Below are positions 11,974-23,074 of a stretch of 64,000 bases of DNA, piece by piece. The number at the start of each line of letters is the position of its first letter. Position 1 is the stretch's first letter. The position numbers were made by a program, and so were the translations under genes. The notes under the pieces are model-generated. The model was given only the letters and a program-made list of their open reading frames with translations, was not told the origin of the DNA and ran no database searches. This DNA comes from Lindgomyces ingoldianus (taxonomy: Eukaryota > Ascomycota > Dothideomycetes > Pleosporales > Lindgomycetaceae): NCBI RefSeq assembly GCF_010093535.1, contig NW_022985213.1, forward strand, positions 305,082-369,081, in the 5' to 3' direction.

Positions 11974-12262
11974 TATAACGATTCTACGAATTGTTCCATC
12001 TCGGGTCGCTTGGATCCTATCCGAAGGGTCCCTGTATTGGCCCCGACTATGACTTGACCTAGTCCTCTGCAGTTACCCCTATTCCCTCATGTATTTAGTC
12101 GCCCCTTGCCCTGTAGCTAGCTTAGTAGTTTTCTAATATCCTTTTATATAAGGCCTATAGGTGTTAATAGCATTCCTAGGTTTAGAGTCCCTACACACTC
12201 CTATATGCCTCTAAGTGGATTCCCTCTGCATTTAGACCTATTGTCTTGCCTGTGCTGTTATA
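11974..12262 (+). repeat. 5' LTR of Gypsy B
   Basis: Starts TATAACGATTC (from TGTAACG) and ends TGTTATA. The outer, left part keeps C/G-rich sequence; the inner, right part is mutated (ATTCCTAGG, CCCTACACACTCC). Confidence 0.9.
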
Positions 12263-12997
12263 TTATATTAGAAAACTTACTTTTGCTAGTAACAGCCTTA
12301 TTAATAATATTATATTAATTATTTATTTAACTACATCTAACTTTAAAAAGTGTTTAATTTAGTTTAAGTTGCAGTTTTTACACACTGTTATATTAAATTA
12401 TTTAGTTATTATAAATAAGATTTTAAAAACTTTCTACTAACTAAAGCTTTTAGGTTTAGAACTTTCTATCCTTTATAATTAAGATTACTTTTAGAAAAGT
12501 TATAAAAAGTACGCTAAGGTAGAAACCTAAAGACTACTAATAACTTATTAGAATTAGAGATAACTACTAATGCCTAACTCTTAACTACTCTTAGACTTTA
12601 GTAAAAAGCTTATAACACACTTAGGCTGTAGCTAAGGTAAGATGCCTACTACTAAAGCTAAACAACTACTAACCTTAACAGCTAAACCCTCTTTTATAGG
12701 ACTTAAAGCTAAAAACCTACTAGATTTAGAGTTAAACCCTAGTAGTATAGCCTTTAAAGACTAAGTTACTTAATTAAAAGCATAAATTAAACAGCTAACT
12801 AAATTAAAAACTATTAGTTTTAATTATCTTCTACTAGCTACTAAATTATCTCTAATAATACTCTAAATTACCTTTACTACACTAATAGTAAGAGACTTTT
12901 TAGGCACTTTTAAGCTTTTTTAAAGCTACTTTACTAAACGCACACCTAAGATTAAGAACCTTATAAATAGCAAAGAACCTATGTTTAAATAATAGTA
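12263..12997 (+). pseudogene. 5' internal and gag remnant of Gypsy B
   Basis: The first 60 bp match, in inverse orientation, the sequence adjoining the right LTR of the deleted element 46657-48722, confirming one family. A plus frame MPTTKAKQLLTLTAKPSF.. is readable from about 12640 to 12760 before stops. It fits the N-terminal part of a Gag protein but has no diagnostic motif. The sequence stops at the TA target of the C2 transposon and continues at 21821. Confidence 0.5.
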
Positions 12998-13385
12998 ACG
13001 TACCTAACAGGTTGGCCGGCCACACGGGTTGGCCGGCCACTTTTGCTAAGCCCCTACTAAAACCACCCTATTCTCTTGCAAAACAGCCCACTTTAGCCCT
13101 ATATAAAGTAATATAACATAAGATATTATTTAGAGTCTACTTTTACTACTTACTTACACATATGCAAGTTATGCCTAGTCTAATTACACTGCCTATATTA
13201 CCTTTAACTTAGCTTACCTTTTTTAGCGCGCACTTGTGTTTTTAGCTTCTTCCTATTACTACACGCTCTAAACTTCTTTAAAGTAGTTAGACAAGCCTTA
13301 TCTTTAACTATTAAAGTCTCTTTTGCTTAAATTTGCTTTCTTTTATGCAGTCTATGTTACATAGTAGCTTTATTTACTGCTTAAA

Positions 13386-13758
13386 TGTAAAAAACAGGGT
13401 ATACACTTCGCAATTAAGAGGTGTATTGACTAACAAGGGCGTGACTGTGACATAGGAGTACAATTGGTACCCGCCTAATTCCTAAGGCAATCCTCTGCTA
13501 TCTAAAGAGGGCTTCTACAACTGGCTATATACTTCTCCAGAGAGCCAGGCAGGGCAGCGCTGGTAGCGACAGATCTAGTATGCTGTAGGTCCAGTTCAAA
13601 GTATTACCTGTCTAGGATACCTGGCTTTTTAGGCAAGGTAGGCATTGTCTAGGAAGTGCAGAGTTAACAGAACAGTTTAGGAGTTGTCTAGGACTGCCTA
13701 GTGTAGTCTAGGCTAGTCTACAACAGCCTAGGAAACACCTAGATAGCTAGTTATTATA
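13386..13758 (-). repeat. 3' LTR of Gypsy I (left copy)
   Basis: The left end is well preserved (GGGCGTGACTGTGACATAGG), the right end is mutated (ends TTATTATA where the other copy has TTGTTACA). It is the mirror image of the pattern in 20697-21069. Confidence 0.9.
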
Positions 13759-14192
13759 AAGCCCTATCTCTTTTTAAGGCGTAACCCTGCGCCTAAATCT
13801 AAGCCCTTTTTTAAGGTTTAGAAGTTATGTAATTTTATGTTACTTTAAATTTAATTTAAGAGGTTAAATACTTTTTACTAAGCTAAATTTTTTATTACAC
13901 CTACACTCTACTCTGCGCTTTTAGTACGTATTTTAGAGAGATTTTCTGCAGGAGCCCCTAGGCCTTCCTAGGGGTTCCTAGGGTGTTCTAGGGCCCCCCT
14001 AGGCCAGAGGACCCTATATAAAGCTCTGTCTGTCCTAGAGAGTCCCTATTCTAACTGCCTTTAGATTCTTCCTTAGCCAGCCACCCTAGCTAGCTATCCC
14101 CTGTCCTATTTTTAAGGCCTCTAGTCCTGTCTATCCTAATCTAGGCCCCCCTAGGCTCCCTAAGCCTTGTTTTGCACATTTTACTACTAATA

Positions 14193-14481
14193 ATGTCTTT
14201 TCTAGCTAGTAGGTAGTTAGACAAGATTGCTTTAGCTATAAATAAAGCCTTAGCTACTATTAATTCTTACTTAACTTACTTTAATAAAATTATAGGTAAA
14301 ATTATAGCGCATAAGCTAGGTGTAATTCTACTATGCTGTTTTCTTATTAAGAAGGATTATAATATTTAGACTTGTAATACTTATATCTATTAAGGCTTAT
14401 TAAAGCCTAAGCGCACTAATAACCTTTTAAAGTGCAATAGCTGCTATAAGGGTAGCAGAAACTGCTATTAAGTAGGTTATT
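14193..14481 (+). pseudogene. antisense accessory frame of Gypsy I, Cys cluster
   Basis: This frame lies between the 3' LTR and the end of pol, on the strand opposite gag-pol. It starts MSFLASR, continues about 95 codons with few stops (most where Trp would fit), and ends in KCNSCYKGSRNCY, a C-x2-C-x6-C cluster. Equivalent frames with related clusters occur in Gypsy D (KCIKCVKKHSKC, about 32556) and in element E (KCVECVRKGSC, about 46550). Fungal Gypsy elements often carry such zinc-finger-like/coiled-coil proteins as I recall; function unknown. Dead here. Confidence 0.55.
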
Positions 14482-15899
14482 CTAGGGCTGTTTATAGCTG
14501 TCTAGGGGTCTCTAGAGTGCTTCTTAGTTCTTTTTACTAATTCTTAGGTTATAGTGCTTAGAAAACTATTACTTAGTAATTATAACTATTATAAGCACTA
14601 TTCTTAGTAGTTCTTTTTAGCTTAAGACCTAAATTAACCTTAGTAACACTTAAAAGTACTTACTAAACATTATTAAAGGTCTTTATAAAAAGGTTAATAA
14701 GGTTATTATTTATCTTAATAAGTTTATAATTTTTAGCTACTTTTTAGACTTTTTTAGGTTTCTTTAGAGGTCTTTAGGGCTTTTTAGGGGTTTTTAGACT
14801 AATTTTTGCTAGGCTTGTCTATAGCAAGATAGCTAGTAACGCTCTAACCCTTCTCTATGTTAGTAAAAAGGTGTTTAAAGACTTAAGTATTATTAGTCTT
14901 AGTAAAGTAAAAAAAAGAGCATTAGTAAAGTGTAAAAAGGGAATAAGTAATAATAACAGCTTAGAACTTTTTTCTTTAGTTTTTAAGCGCGTCTGCACTA
15001 TATGTTCCCTAACCTGTACCTATCTAGGCTCTTCTAGAGCAGTCTAACTCTGTCTAGGGTACTTAGCCTTCTACTACTAATTTTAGTGTTTTTTAAGCTT
15101 AAGTCTTTTTTTTTTGCTAAAGAATTTTATAAGAGTAAGTAAAGCATATAAAAAACTAACTTTACTTATAATTTTAACACTTTTAACTTTAAGTAAAACA
15201 TTTTTTAGAAATAAGGCAGGTTGTTTACTTCTATCTTTAGTCTTTTTAGCATTTTTTTTTTATATTAGTCTAGCAGATCTAGGGGTCTCTAGGCCTGTCT
15301 AGGCCTTTTAGAATAGGTTTTGCCTTTTTCTAGGTTTCTACCTGCTATTCTTTTTTTTTTAGGACAGTTTAGTTTATTTTTGCATAGCAGTAGCTTCTCT
15401 AGAAATAGTTATAGCACTTTATACTTTTTTTATATTCTTTTTAGTAGCTTACTTTTCTTTTAAGTTTTTTTAGTAAAGTTTAGGCTTTATAGTGCATCTA
15501 TCCCTCTTCTTAGAGGTATCTAGGCTAGTCTAGGGGTAATCTAGACTAATCTAGTAGTATTTAAAAACAGAGATAGTAAAAAATAAGCTAAGTTTCTAAA
15601 GTTTATAGTGCTTAAAAGTTTTTTTTAAATATTCTAAGCTTTTATAAAGTTATTTAGTCTAGGTTTATTCTTTCTAGTCTAGTCCTTCTTAGCCTAATTT
15701 AGCCTTCTTTTCTCTCTCTTTGTTCTTCTTTATACTAGTAGTCCTACTTATCTCTAGAATTTATTTATAGCTCTCTTAGATATGTCTTCTGCTAGGAGTA
15801 GTTAGTTATCTTCCTCTCTAAACCCTTTTTAGTGTACTCTATATAGCTATATTTTTTTATGCAGCTCTTAGTCTATAATGTAGTCTATGTTTTATATAT

Positions 15900-18800
15900 T
15901 TATTTCTGCTTAAAGTATTACTGCCTTAGCTAGGGGTTGTTTATAAAGTAACAGGTAACTTAAAAGTGCTAGCTTAAGAAGGCTAATGTAGAATACTAGG
16001 TAGATTTAGAAGCTAGCTAGTAAGTCTAAGTAGTAAAATTAAGTTTTATATATAGCAAAAACTTTTTAAGGGCTTATATATTTATTATCTAGCTTCTTCT
16101 TTAGCTAAAAAGTAGTAATGTTTTTAGTGCTAAGGTATACCTAGTCTTCTACTAAGTATATTTTGTGTTTATATGTCTTATTATGCTATTACTTCTAGTA
16201 CTTTTATGCTATTTTAAGGTGTTTAGCTAGCTTTTACTTAGTCTAGGCTAGTTTATTACTGTCTTAGAGTGCTTATAAAGAAATACTAGCCTTTTTTACT
16301 TATTTTAGCATGTCTATAGACAGTAGATCTTTCCTATAGACAGCCTAGAATAGCAATATCCTTATAGAGCTGTAAACAGTGTTGTTGTAGGCATATTCTA
16401 TGTTAGAAAGAATCTCTACTTAGTTATCCTACTTATAGTTACAGTATATTTAGAGATACTGCTTTAATATTTAGTTTTAGCGCTTAGTCTAGCTATTAGT
16501 TTATAAGTAAAAGGTAGTAAAAAAAAGTCTCTTTATTTTTAAGTAGGCTGTAAATGTCTTTTAATAAGTAAACATAAATAAGGCTCCCTAGTCTATTATA
16601 ATAAAGAAGGGGGGGCTATAAAGTTTTAGAATTTCCTGCTTAAAAGTCTTAGCTAAGGCTACTGCCTTTAAGGTGCCCCTGCTAGGGATATAGTAGGCTA
16701 TTTTAAAAAAATAATTAACTATAACTAAGATACTATTATAGCTCCTTTTATTTAACTAGCTAGGTAGTAGCTCTATAATAAAATCTATAGAGATATCCTC
16801 CTAGATCCTAGAAGGGACTAAGAGGGGCTAGAGTTCCCTGTACAGGGCATGTTAAGGGGATTTCACGCGTTAGCAGGCCTAGCATGTGCTAAGGTAGTCT
16901 TTAGTGTATTACTACATGCCTAGCTAATAGAAGTCCTTTTATACTTAATAAAGAGTTTTGCTAAATCTAAAATAGCCTACTAAAGGATAGTTATAGTAGG
17001 CCTAAAGGGCTTAGATTTTTACTCTTTTAAGTATATAAGTCTTCCTTTTATAAGTAAGAAGTCCTTTTTTTTTTTTTAACTACTTACCTACTTAGTCTAG
17101 TTAGTCCTTTATATCTTTTTTCTAGGCCTTTCTTACGCCTTTAGTGTGCAGATTTTCTTTAAGCCCTTTTATAATTACTCTTATTAAAGAGCTCTTTAGG
17201 CTTTAGGTTTTATCTGCTATTCTAGTAGTACTTAAGGCTTTTATCCTAGTTACTTAGGTAATAGCTGCTATTTCTAGCTGTCCTAGGCCCTTTTAGGGTA
17301 ATCTTGCCCTATCTAGCTCTAGTTTACGCTGTAGATTGCAAAGTGCCTACTCTTATAATTCTAAGCTGTCTTTATTATTACCCTCTTTACTCTTTTTATA
17401 ATTAGGCCTTTTTAAGGGCCTATTAGCAGGGTTAGTCTTACCTAGTTAATAATAAATTTAGAAGTTAAAAGTAGCTACTTACTTTGCCTACTAAGCCTAC
17501 TTCTTAGTTAAGGTCTTAGTAGTTATAAACCCTTAGAGGTTAGTGTAGTCTGTTAGAAGTTTTATTATATAGGCAGCCTTCTTTAAATAGTAGCGCTAGT
17601 GTTTAAAGCCCTTTACTATAGTAAGTAGCTTACTGTTGTAGGTGTTGTAGTTACATTTTACTACTATTATTTTACGCAAAAAAAAGGCTATAAAGTGCTA
17701 CTAGTTCTTTTCTACCCTACCTAGCCTAGGCTAGCTTAGAATTCTTAAGATTACATATCTTAAGGCATTAGTTTTAACCTAGCAGTGTAGGTTAAGATTA
17801 AAATGTACTAGTAGTAGTTCTCTAGTAAATCTGCCCTTTAGTTTATTAAAGGTAGACACTACTTAAAGACTTAGCGCTAAAAAGATAGACTTCTTTTTAT
17901 ATTACTAATAGCCTTCTTTAGCTAAACTTTAAGGTTGTTAGGTAAGCTAGTGTAAGAGGGTAGTAATTTATAAGAATCTTTTTATAAAGTGTTAGTAGTA
18001 GTTAGTAAACTCTAAAAAGATCTAGATTTTTCTTACAGTTCTAAAGATTAGCTACCTCTAGATAGCTTTAACTTAGTCTTCCTTTATCTAGACCCTTTCT
18101 AGGGTAATAATAAAGCCTAGGTACTCTACTTTATTTATGTAAAATTTACATTTTAAGAGCTTAGCATATAGCTTATGCTAGAGAAGCTTAGATAAGACTA
18201 AGTAAACATGCTTCTTATACTTAACTTTATTTTAAAAGTAAATAAGTATATTATTTAAGTAGATAATGTAATATATGTTAAAAAAGTTTAACAGCATAAA
18301 GTTAATATAACTTTAGAAAACTACTAAGGTGTTTGTAAGTCTAAAAGGCATTATAGTGTATTTAAAATAGCTGTAGCAGGTCTAAAAAGTAGTTTTCTAC
18401 TTATCCCCCTTTTTAATCTAAATGTAGTAGTAGGTGTTGCGTAGGTCTAGTTTAAAGTAGATTTTAGCGCAGCCTAATTAATCTAAAGATTTCTTAATTA
18501 ATAAAAGAGAGTATTAGTTTTTTACTATAATAGTGTTAAGGCTTTAGTAGTTTACATAAAGTTAAAGTGTCTTATTCTTCTTTTTTATAAATAAAATAGG
18601 GGCCTTTACCCTTAATGTTAAGCAGCGTATTTATCTCTATTCTAAGTTTGTCTAGATATACTTTTATAAAACTTCTACTTTAGTAGTAGAGAGACTATAA
18701 AAGGGGCTATATAAGAGTTTTTTTTTCTTATCTAAGTTAATTACAAGCTTGTGTAGGCTATAGTTAGGCAGAAGAAAAGTGTTATGTTCTAAAAATGCTT

Positions 18801-20600
18801 TTTAAAACTTTTTAAAGTATGCTAACAGCAGCCTAGGCTTCTTTAAAGTTAGTTAGAATGTGTAAGCAATTACTATTATAAACATGTTATTATTAGGGTT
18901 TATTAGTACTTTTATAAATACCTCTAGGCTGTCTAGACTAATCTTCTTATAAAGTTAGTAGTGTTTTTAAAAATAGACTGTCTTATATATAAAGTTAGAA
19001 GTTAGGTTTTATTCTTTTAGCTAAAGCATGCCTAATATTATACTATAACTAGAGATTCTTATTATAAAAAAAGTAAATTTACTTACTTAAGACTACTTTT
19101 TACTGTTCTTAATGTAGTAAAAGACGTTAGCCCTTCTTATAACCTCTAATAGCTGTCCTTTTAAGGATATAAAGAAGTCTAGGTTTACTAGGTTAACTAC
19201 TACACCTGCTTATTTAGTAAGGTCTTAATTTAAAAAGTTTACTTCTGCCCTAGAGTCTATTATAGCTTAGTAGTAGTAAAAGAAGGTTAAACCTTTAACA
19301 GCCTTTAAAAAAAATATAAGTGTTACTTTTACAGCACTAGGCCTAGCTCTTTAGGTACTTACTACTACTGCTTTCTGCCCCTCTAAGTATTCTACCTAGC
19401 CTATAAAATGTAGGGGGGGGCGTCCTAGGGCGTAGCTTTTTCTGCTAGGTTATTCTTTTTAAAAGGGTAGTTTTTTTACATGTGGCCCTACTTATAATAG
19501 TTATAGCAGCCCTTTTTTTTTTAGTCTTTAGCTTTTTGTGCTTTTTTAGCTTCTAACTTTTAAAGCCTAGCAGCTATAAAGTTATAAGGCTTTATATTAT
19601 TTTTTTAGTGTTAGTTACTCTAGAGTTTCTTATAACTTGCTTAGCTTTTTAAAGGGTGTTTTACTTCTTCTAGGGGCCTCTTGCTACCCCTACAGTTTCC
19701 TTCTACCTAGAGGACCTGCTAGTGCTAGTTAGCCTCTGTCTTTAATTTAAAGAGACTACTCTATACTTTTAGTTAGAAGTCTAGCCTGTACTGCACTTTC
19801 CTGTCTAGGGCAGAGAAAAAGTTGTGTATTAAGTTTTAATTTAAGTTATTTAGAGCTTTAATAAAGTTAATATCCTTCTACTAAGTTTTAAGATAGTTAA
19901 AGAGTTTAGTAAAAGTCTAATTTTTTTAATTTATATTTTTAATCTTTTGCTTAACTAAATTTTTTTTTTTTTAGGCATATCTAAGAAAGCTTAACAGCGT
20001 TTTCTTTATAAAGCCCTAGTGTAATTAAGTTAGGTAGTTAACTATAAGGATTGCATATACTACCCTATTCTAACAGTTACAGGGGTCCTCCCCTAGGTAG
20101 CGCTAGCAGAACTCTACCTATAATGCTGCATTTAGGAAGACTAAGAGGTTTTAAATATATTTTTTATAGCCTTTAATGTATGCTTATAGTTGCTTATAGG
20201 ACTTACCTTTAAACTTTAAGGGTTAGTTAGGCTTAGGCAACTATAGCCTAAAAGGGGTGCCCACAGAAGCAGCTGTTCTAGGTAGGAACAATAAAGGTTA
20301 GCTAGTAGCTGTCTATAGGGGGGCTGCTAGCCCTAGCCCTACAGAGGTTAGGTTATTATAGAGGGAGTTATAAGGCCCTTAGAAGGATTATAATGTTTTT
20401 CTTAATTAGTTTTTTTAAAGTTATTTTAGTCTTTTTCTTTTTTTCTTTACTTTTTTTCTTAGTTCTTCTTATTAAATTTTAGCATTTAGTTAGGTAATAT
20501 TACTTATTATAATCTCCTCTAAAAGTGTCTTAGCTTAGGTAAAGAGGTCTAGGGGTAGCAGTCTTTAGGGGGGTTGCGCAGATGTCCTCTTTTTATTAGG
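15900..20600 (-). pseudogene. gag-pol remnant of Gypsy I
   Basis: Read on the minus strand from right to left. A Gag zinc knuckle remnant is near 19470-19510 (C-Y-N-Y-Y-K-x-G-H). Reverse transcriptase is around 18540-18600 (PILFIKKKNKTL.LYVNY, compare PILFVKKKDG..RLCVDYR) and continues leftwards. The integrase C-terminal region is near 16080-16170 (VYLSTKNITTF.LKKKLDNK, the family pattern VWLSTKNI..RPSKKL). The order gag-RT-integrase is that of Ty3/Gypsy. Stops occur throughout, typically where Trp or Gln is expected. Confidence 0.7.
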
Positions 20601-20696
20601 TAGTCTATCTGCAGAGGGAGTCTGTAAGTTTTATATAACGCTAGCTTAAGTAGCAACAGTTATGCTAAGTATTATTAGGTAAGTAAAGAATTATAT

Positions 20697-21069
20697 TATA
20701 AAAAATAAGGTATACACTTTATAATTAAAAAGTGTATTAACTAATAAGGGCTTAACTATAACATAGAAGTATAATTAGTACCTGCTTAATTTCTAAAGTA
20801 ATCCTCTGCTATCTAAAGAGGGCTTCTATAACTAGCTATATACTTCTCTAGAGAGCCAGGCAGGGCAGCGCTGGTAGCGACAGATCTAGTATGCTGTAGG
20901 TCTAGTTCAAAGTATTACCTGTCTAGGATACCTAGCTTTTTAGGCAAGGTAGGCATTGTCTAGGAAGTGCGGGGTTAACAGAACAGTTTAGGAGTTGTCC
21001 AGGACTGCCTAGTGCAGTCTAGGCCAGTCTACGACAGCCTAGGAAACACCTGGATAGCCGGTTGTTACA
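20697..21069 (-). repeat. 5' LTR of Gypsy I (right copy)
   Basis: The left, inner end is mutated (TATAAAAAATAAGG), the right, outer end is preserved (GTCCAGGACTGCC, GGATAGCCGGTTGTTACA). Confidence 0.9.
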
Positions 21070-21770
21070 TTAAAGCTTTATAATCTTATAGCCTACTTTG
21101 TTACATTAATGCTCTAGATAACTATTATCTACTTTTTATTACCTTACTATATTACCTTTAGCTGTCTTTATCTCTCTAAAGCTGTAATAACTGCTCTAGT
21201 TAATATCTAGCCTATTATAAAGCTTAACTTATTAAAGTTATACTTGTCTTTATCTTAGATACTGTACTTAGCTTTTATGTTAGCTACTAGGCAAAACTAG
21301 CCCTAGATAACCTCTAAATCCTTATAGAGCGCTTTCTTATAATTATACTTATAATTAAACTTTATTATAAACTTAGAGCAGTGCTTAACCTACATACTAG
21401 TCTAGTTTAAGCTAACCTGGCCTAGATTGCGCTCTGCGGGCAAGGAATTAGCTATATTAGCTATAGCTGCAAGCCTAGAGGGAAATCTGCGTGTAATAAG
21501 CTTAAGTATGTACTTAATAACTACCTTCTCTTTAAGCTTAGTTAGATTCCTTAATTTAGGCTAGTATTCTGCTTGTAAAGGCTGTCTAGCGCGTAAATTA
21601 CTTAGTGTTGTGTGAGAGACATTATAGATAGCTGCAGCGTGTTGTAAGGAGAGTTTTAAGTCTTATTTAAGAGCCTAAAGAGTAAGCTGTATCTAACGTT
21701 CTTTAGAAGATTTAATCTAGTGTTGTTGTTAAGGCATTATGTAGATAGGTAGAGTTTAGTAGAGGCTTAG
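21070..21770 (-). pseudogene. transposase remnant of C2
   Basis: Colinear with 24215-24880 of C3 (for example AGCTGTCTTTATCTCTCTAAA and TTAGCTATATTAGCTATAGC). It covers the N-terminal, helix-turn-helix half of the transposase on the minus strand. The middle part is deleted. Not functional. Confidence 0.6.
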
Positions 21771-21820
21771 CAAAAGTGGCCGGCCAACCTGTGTGGCTGG
21801 CCAACCTGTTAGGTACGTTA

Positions 21821-22308
21821 AGCTTTTATTATAAATAGACTTAATATTAATTTAGATTACTATTAGAGTAAGTGTGCACGCATAGCGTTAGTATAAAGAC
21901 ACACTGCTAGTATCACAAAGGAATACCTAGAGCCTAGATACCTAGCTAAATTAGATAACTTTTAGTTTAGAAATATAAAAAAAATAATTAAGCTTTTATA
22001 AACTTACTTTATTACTAGTAATAAAAAGACAAAAGCGTAACAGGTGTTTTAAACTCTAAAAATAAGTAAACAAAAAGCATTTTTTGCTTTTAAAGCTTAC
22101 TTTATTAGTGCTGCTGTTAAAAAGTCTATATTAAAGTTAAAATAGTTCTTCTACTTATAAAAAAAAATACTACTTAGCCTAAAAGTACTAAACTTAGGTT
22201 TTAAACACACTTAGAAGGGCTTTTTTAAGATAATAGTAGCCTACCTAATAGCCTATAACATAAAAAGAAAAAACACTTCTACTATTTTAAAGTAAACTGT
22301 TAACTATA
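21821..22308 (+). pseudogene. gag segment of Gypsy B
   Basis: Continuation of Gypsy B after C2. It matches the inverse of the interior of 46657-48722 (a shared GTGTGCACGCATAGCGTTAG-like stretch against 47620-47660), which shows both are the same gag/5' region. No open frame. Confidence 0.5.
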
Positions 22309-22313
22309 CTTAA

Positions 22314-22514
22314 TGTAAGGCCGGATGTCCCAGAACGGGCCAGTATGGCCTCACCTGACCTGTTTGGAGGTCGTATGACCTGTGCTTCGTATATAAGCAT
22401 GAATCCTGACAAGCGAAGCTTGGCAGCGATTCGTCTCTCTTCCAATACACTCCTATCTTTCTCCGAAAGCTTGCTCTCAGTGCTATCCGTGCTACTTACC
22501 GTCCCATCTTTACA
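22314..22514 (+). repeat. solo LTR J, unmutated
   Basis: 201 bp, TGTAAGGCCGGATGTCCC to CCATCTTTACA, perfect TSD CTTAA (22309-22313; 22515-22519). GC-normal within AT-rich DNA. A TATA-like GTATATAAGC is followed by a plausible transcription start. A chance 60-codon frame inside is not a gene. Confidence 0.88.
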
Positions 22515-22519
22515 CTTAA

Positions 22520-23074
22520 TAATCTAATATTAGACTTATTATAAAGCAGTCTTAGAAAGTTTCTAGTAATACATCTAAGGTAGTATACTATTTAAGTGCA
22601 CTCTAACCTGCACCTATGTTAGTACCCTAATCCACCCTAGCTACCTACTAACAACCTAGCTAGACACCTGCTTTTAAAAGATAGACAACTTCTAGTAACT
22701 ATTATAATTATAGTAAACTAAAATATTTTACTAGCAATTATCTTATTCCTAGATTATAAAAAATTAAAGTAGAGTAATAAAAATTTAAGAAAAAGTTTAT
22801 AGATATAAATAATTATAACCTAAACTTTTCTTAAATAAAAAATAAAAATGCTTAAAAAAACTTTTTATTTTAAGCTTAAATAAGTATAACCTAGTAAATA
22901 TTAACTTATTGCACTTATTTAAAAAAAACATTTTAAAGTTCTTACTATTTTATGCTTAAAAGGCATTAAAGTTTAATTAAATCTTTTAGTTAATACTAGT
23001 GTATATAGTTTTCTATTTATTAACTTAACAACTACTAAGTTCTTATTTTAATGCTTTTATGTCCTTATCTAATA
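22520..23074. other. AT-rich interior of Gypsy B
   Basis: Heavily mutated continuation of Gypsy B between solo LTR J and transposon C3. A weak gag-like frame cannot be followed. Confidence 0.45.

Larger units (their letters stand above)
13386..21069 (-). mobile_element. Gypsy LTR retrotransposon I
   Basis: 7,684 bp with 373-bp LTRs at 13386-13758 and 20697-21069 and a perfect TSD TTAAA (13381-13385; 21070-21074). Gag-pol is on the minus strand. A purine-rich tract (minus strand, 13759-13780) abuts the left LTR, as expected for the 3' end of a minus element. Both LTRs hold the same GC-normal core, AGAGAGCCAGGCAGGGCAGC. It is inserted in the Fot1-like element C2. Confidence 0.88.
12998..21818 (-). 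mobile_element. Fot1-like element C2 with variant TIRs, split by Gypsy I
   Basis: TIRs start ACGTACCTAACAGG and contain two direct copies of TTGGCCGGCCAC. The inverse is at 21770-21818. TA target at 12996-12997 and 21819-21820. Its own sequence is 12998-13385 plus 21070-21818, about 1.14 kb. By comparison with C3 (23075-24940) it lacks about 0.73 kb of the middle, equivalent to roughly 23466-24200, so it is an internally deleted, non-autonomous copy of a distinct TIR subfamily. Confidence 0.82.

Noticed and set aside
15114..15302. 62-codon frame in the interior of Gypsy I
   Set aside because: Low-complexity Leu/Phe-rich translation of AT-rich mutated DNA; no initiation context or homologue seen.
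22345..22527. 60-codon frame
   Set aside because: Lies inside solo LTR J and runs across its target-site duplication, so it cannot be an old gene.
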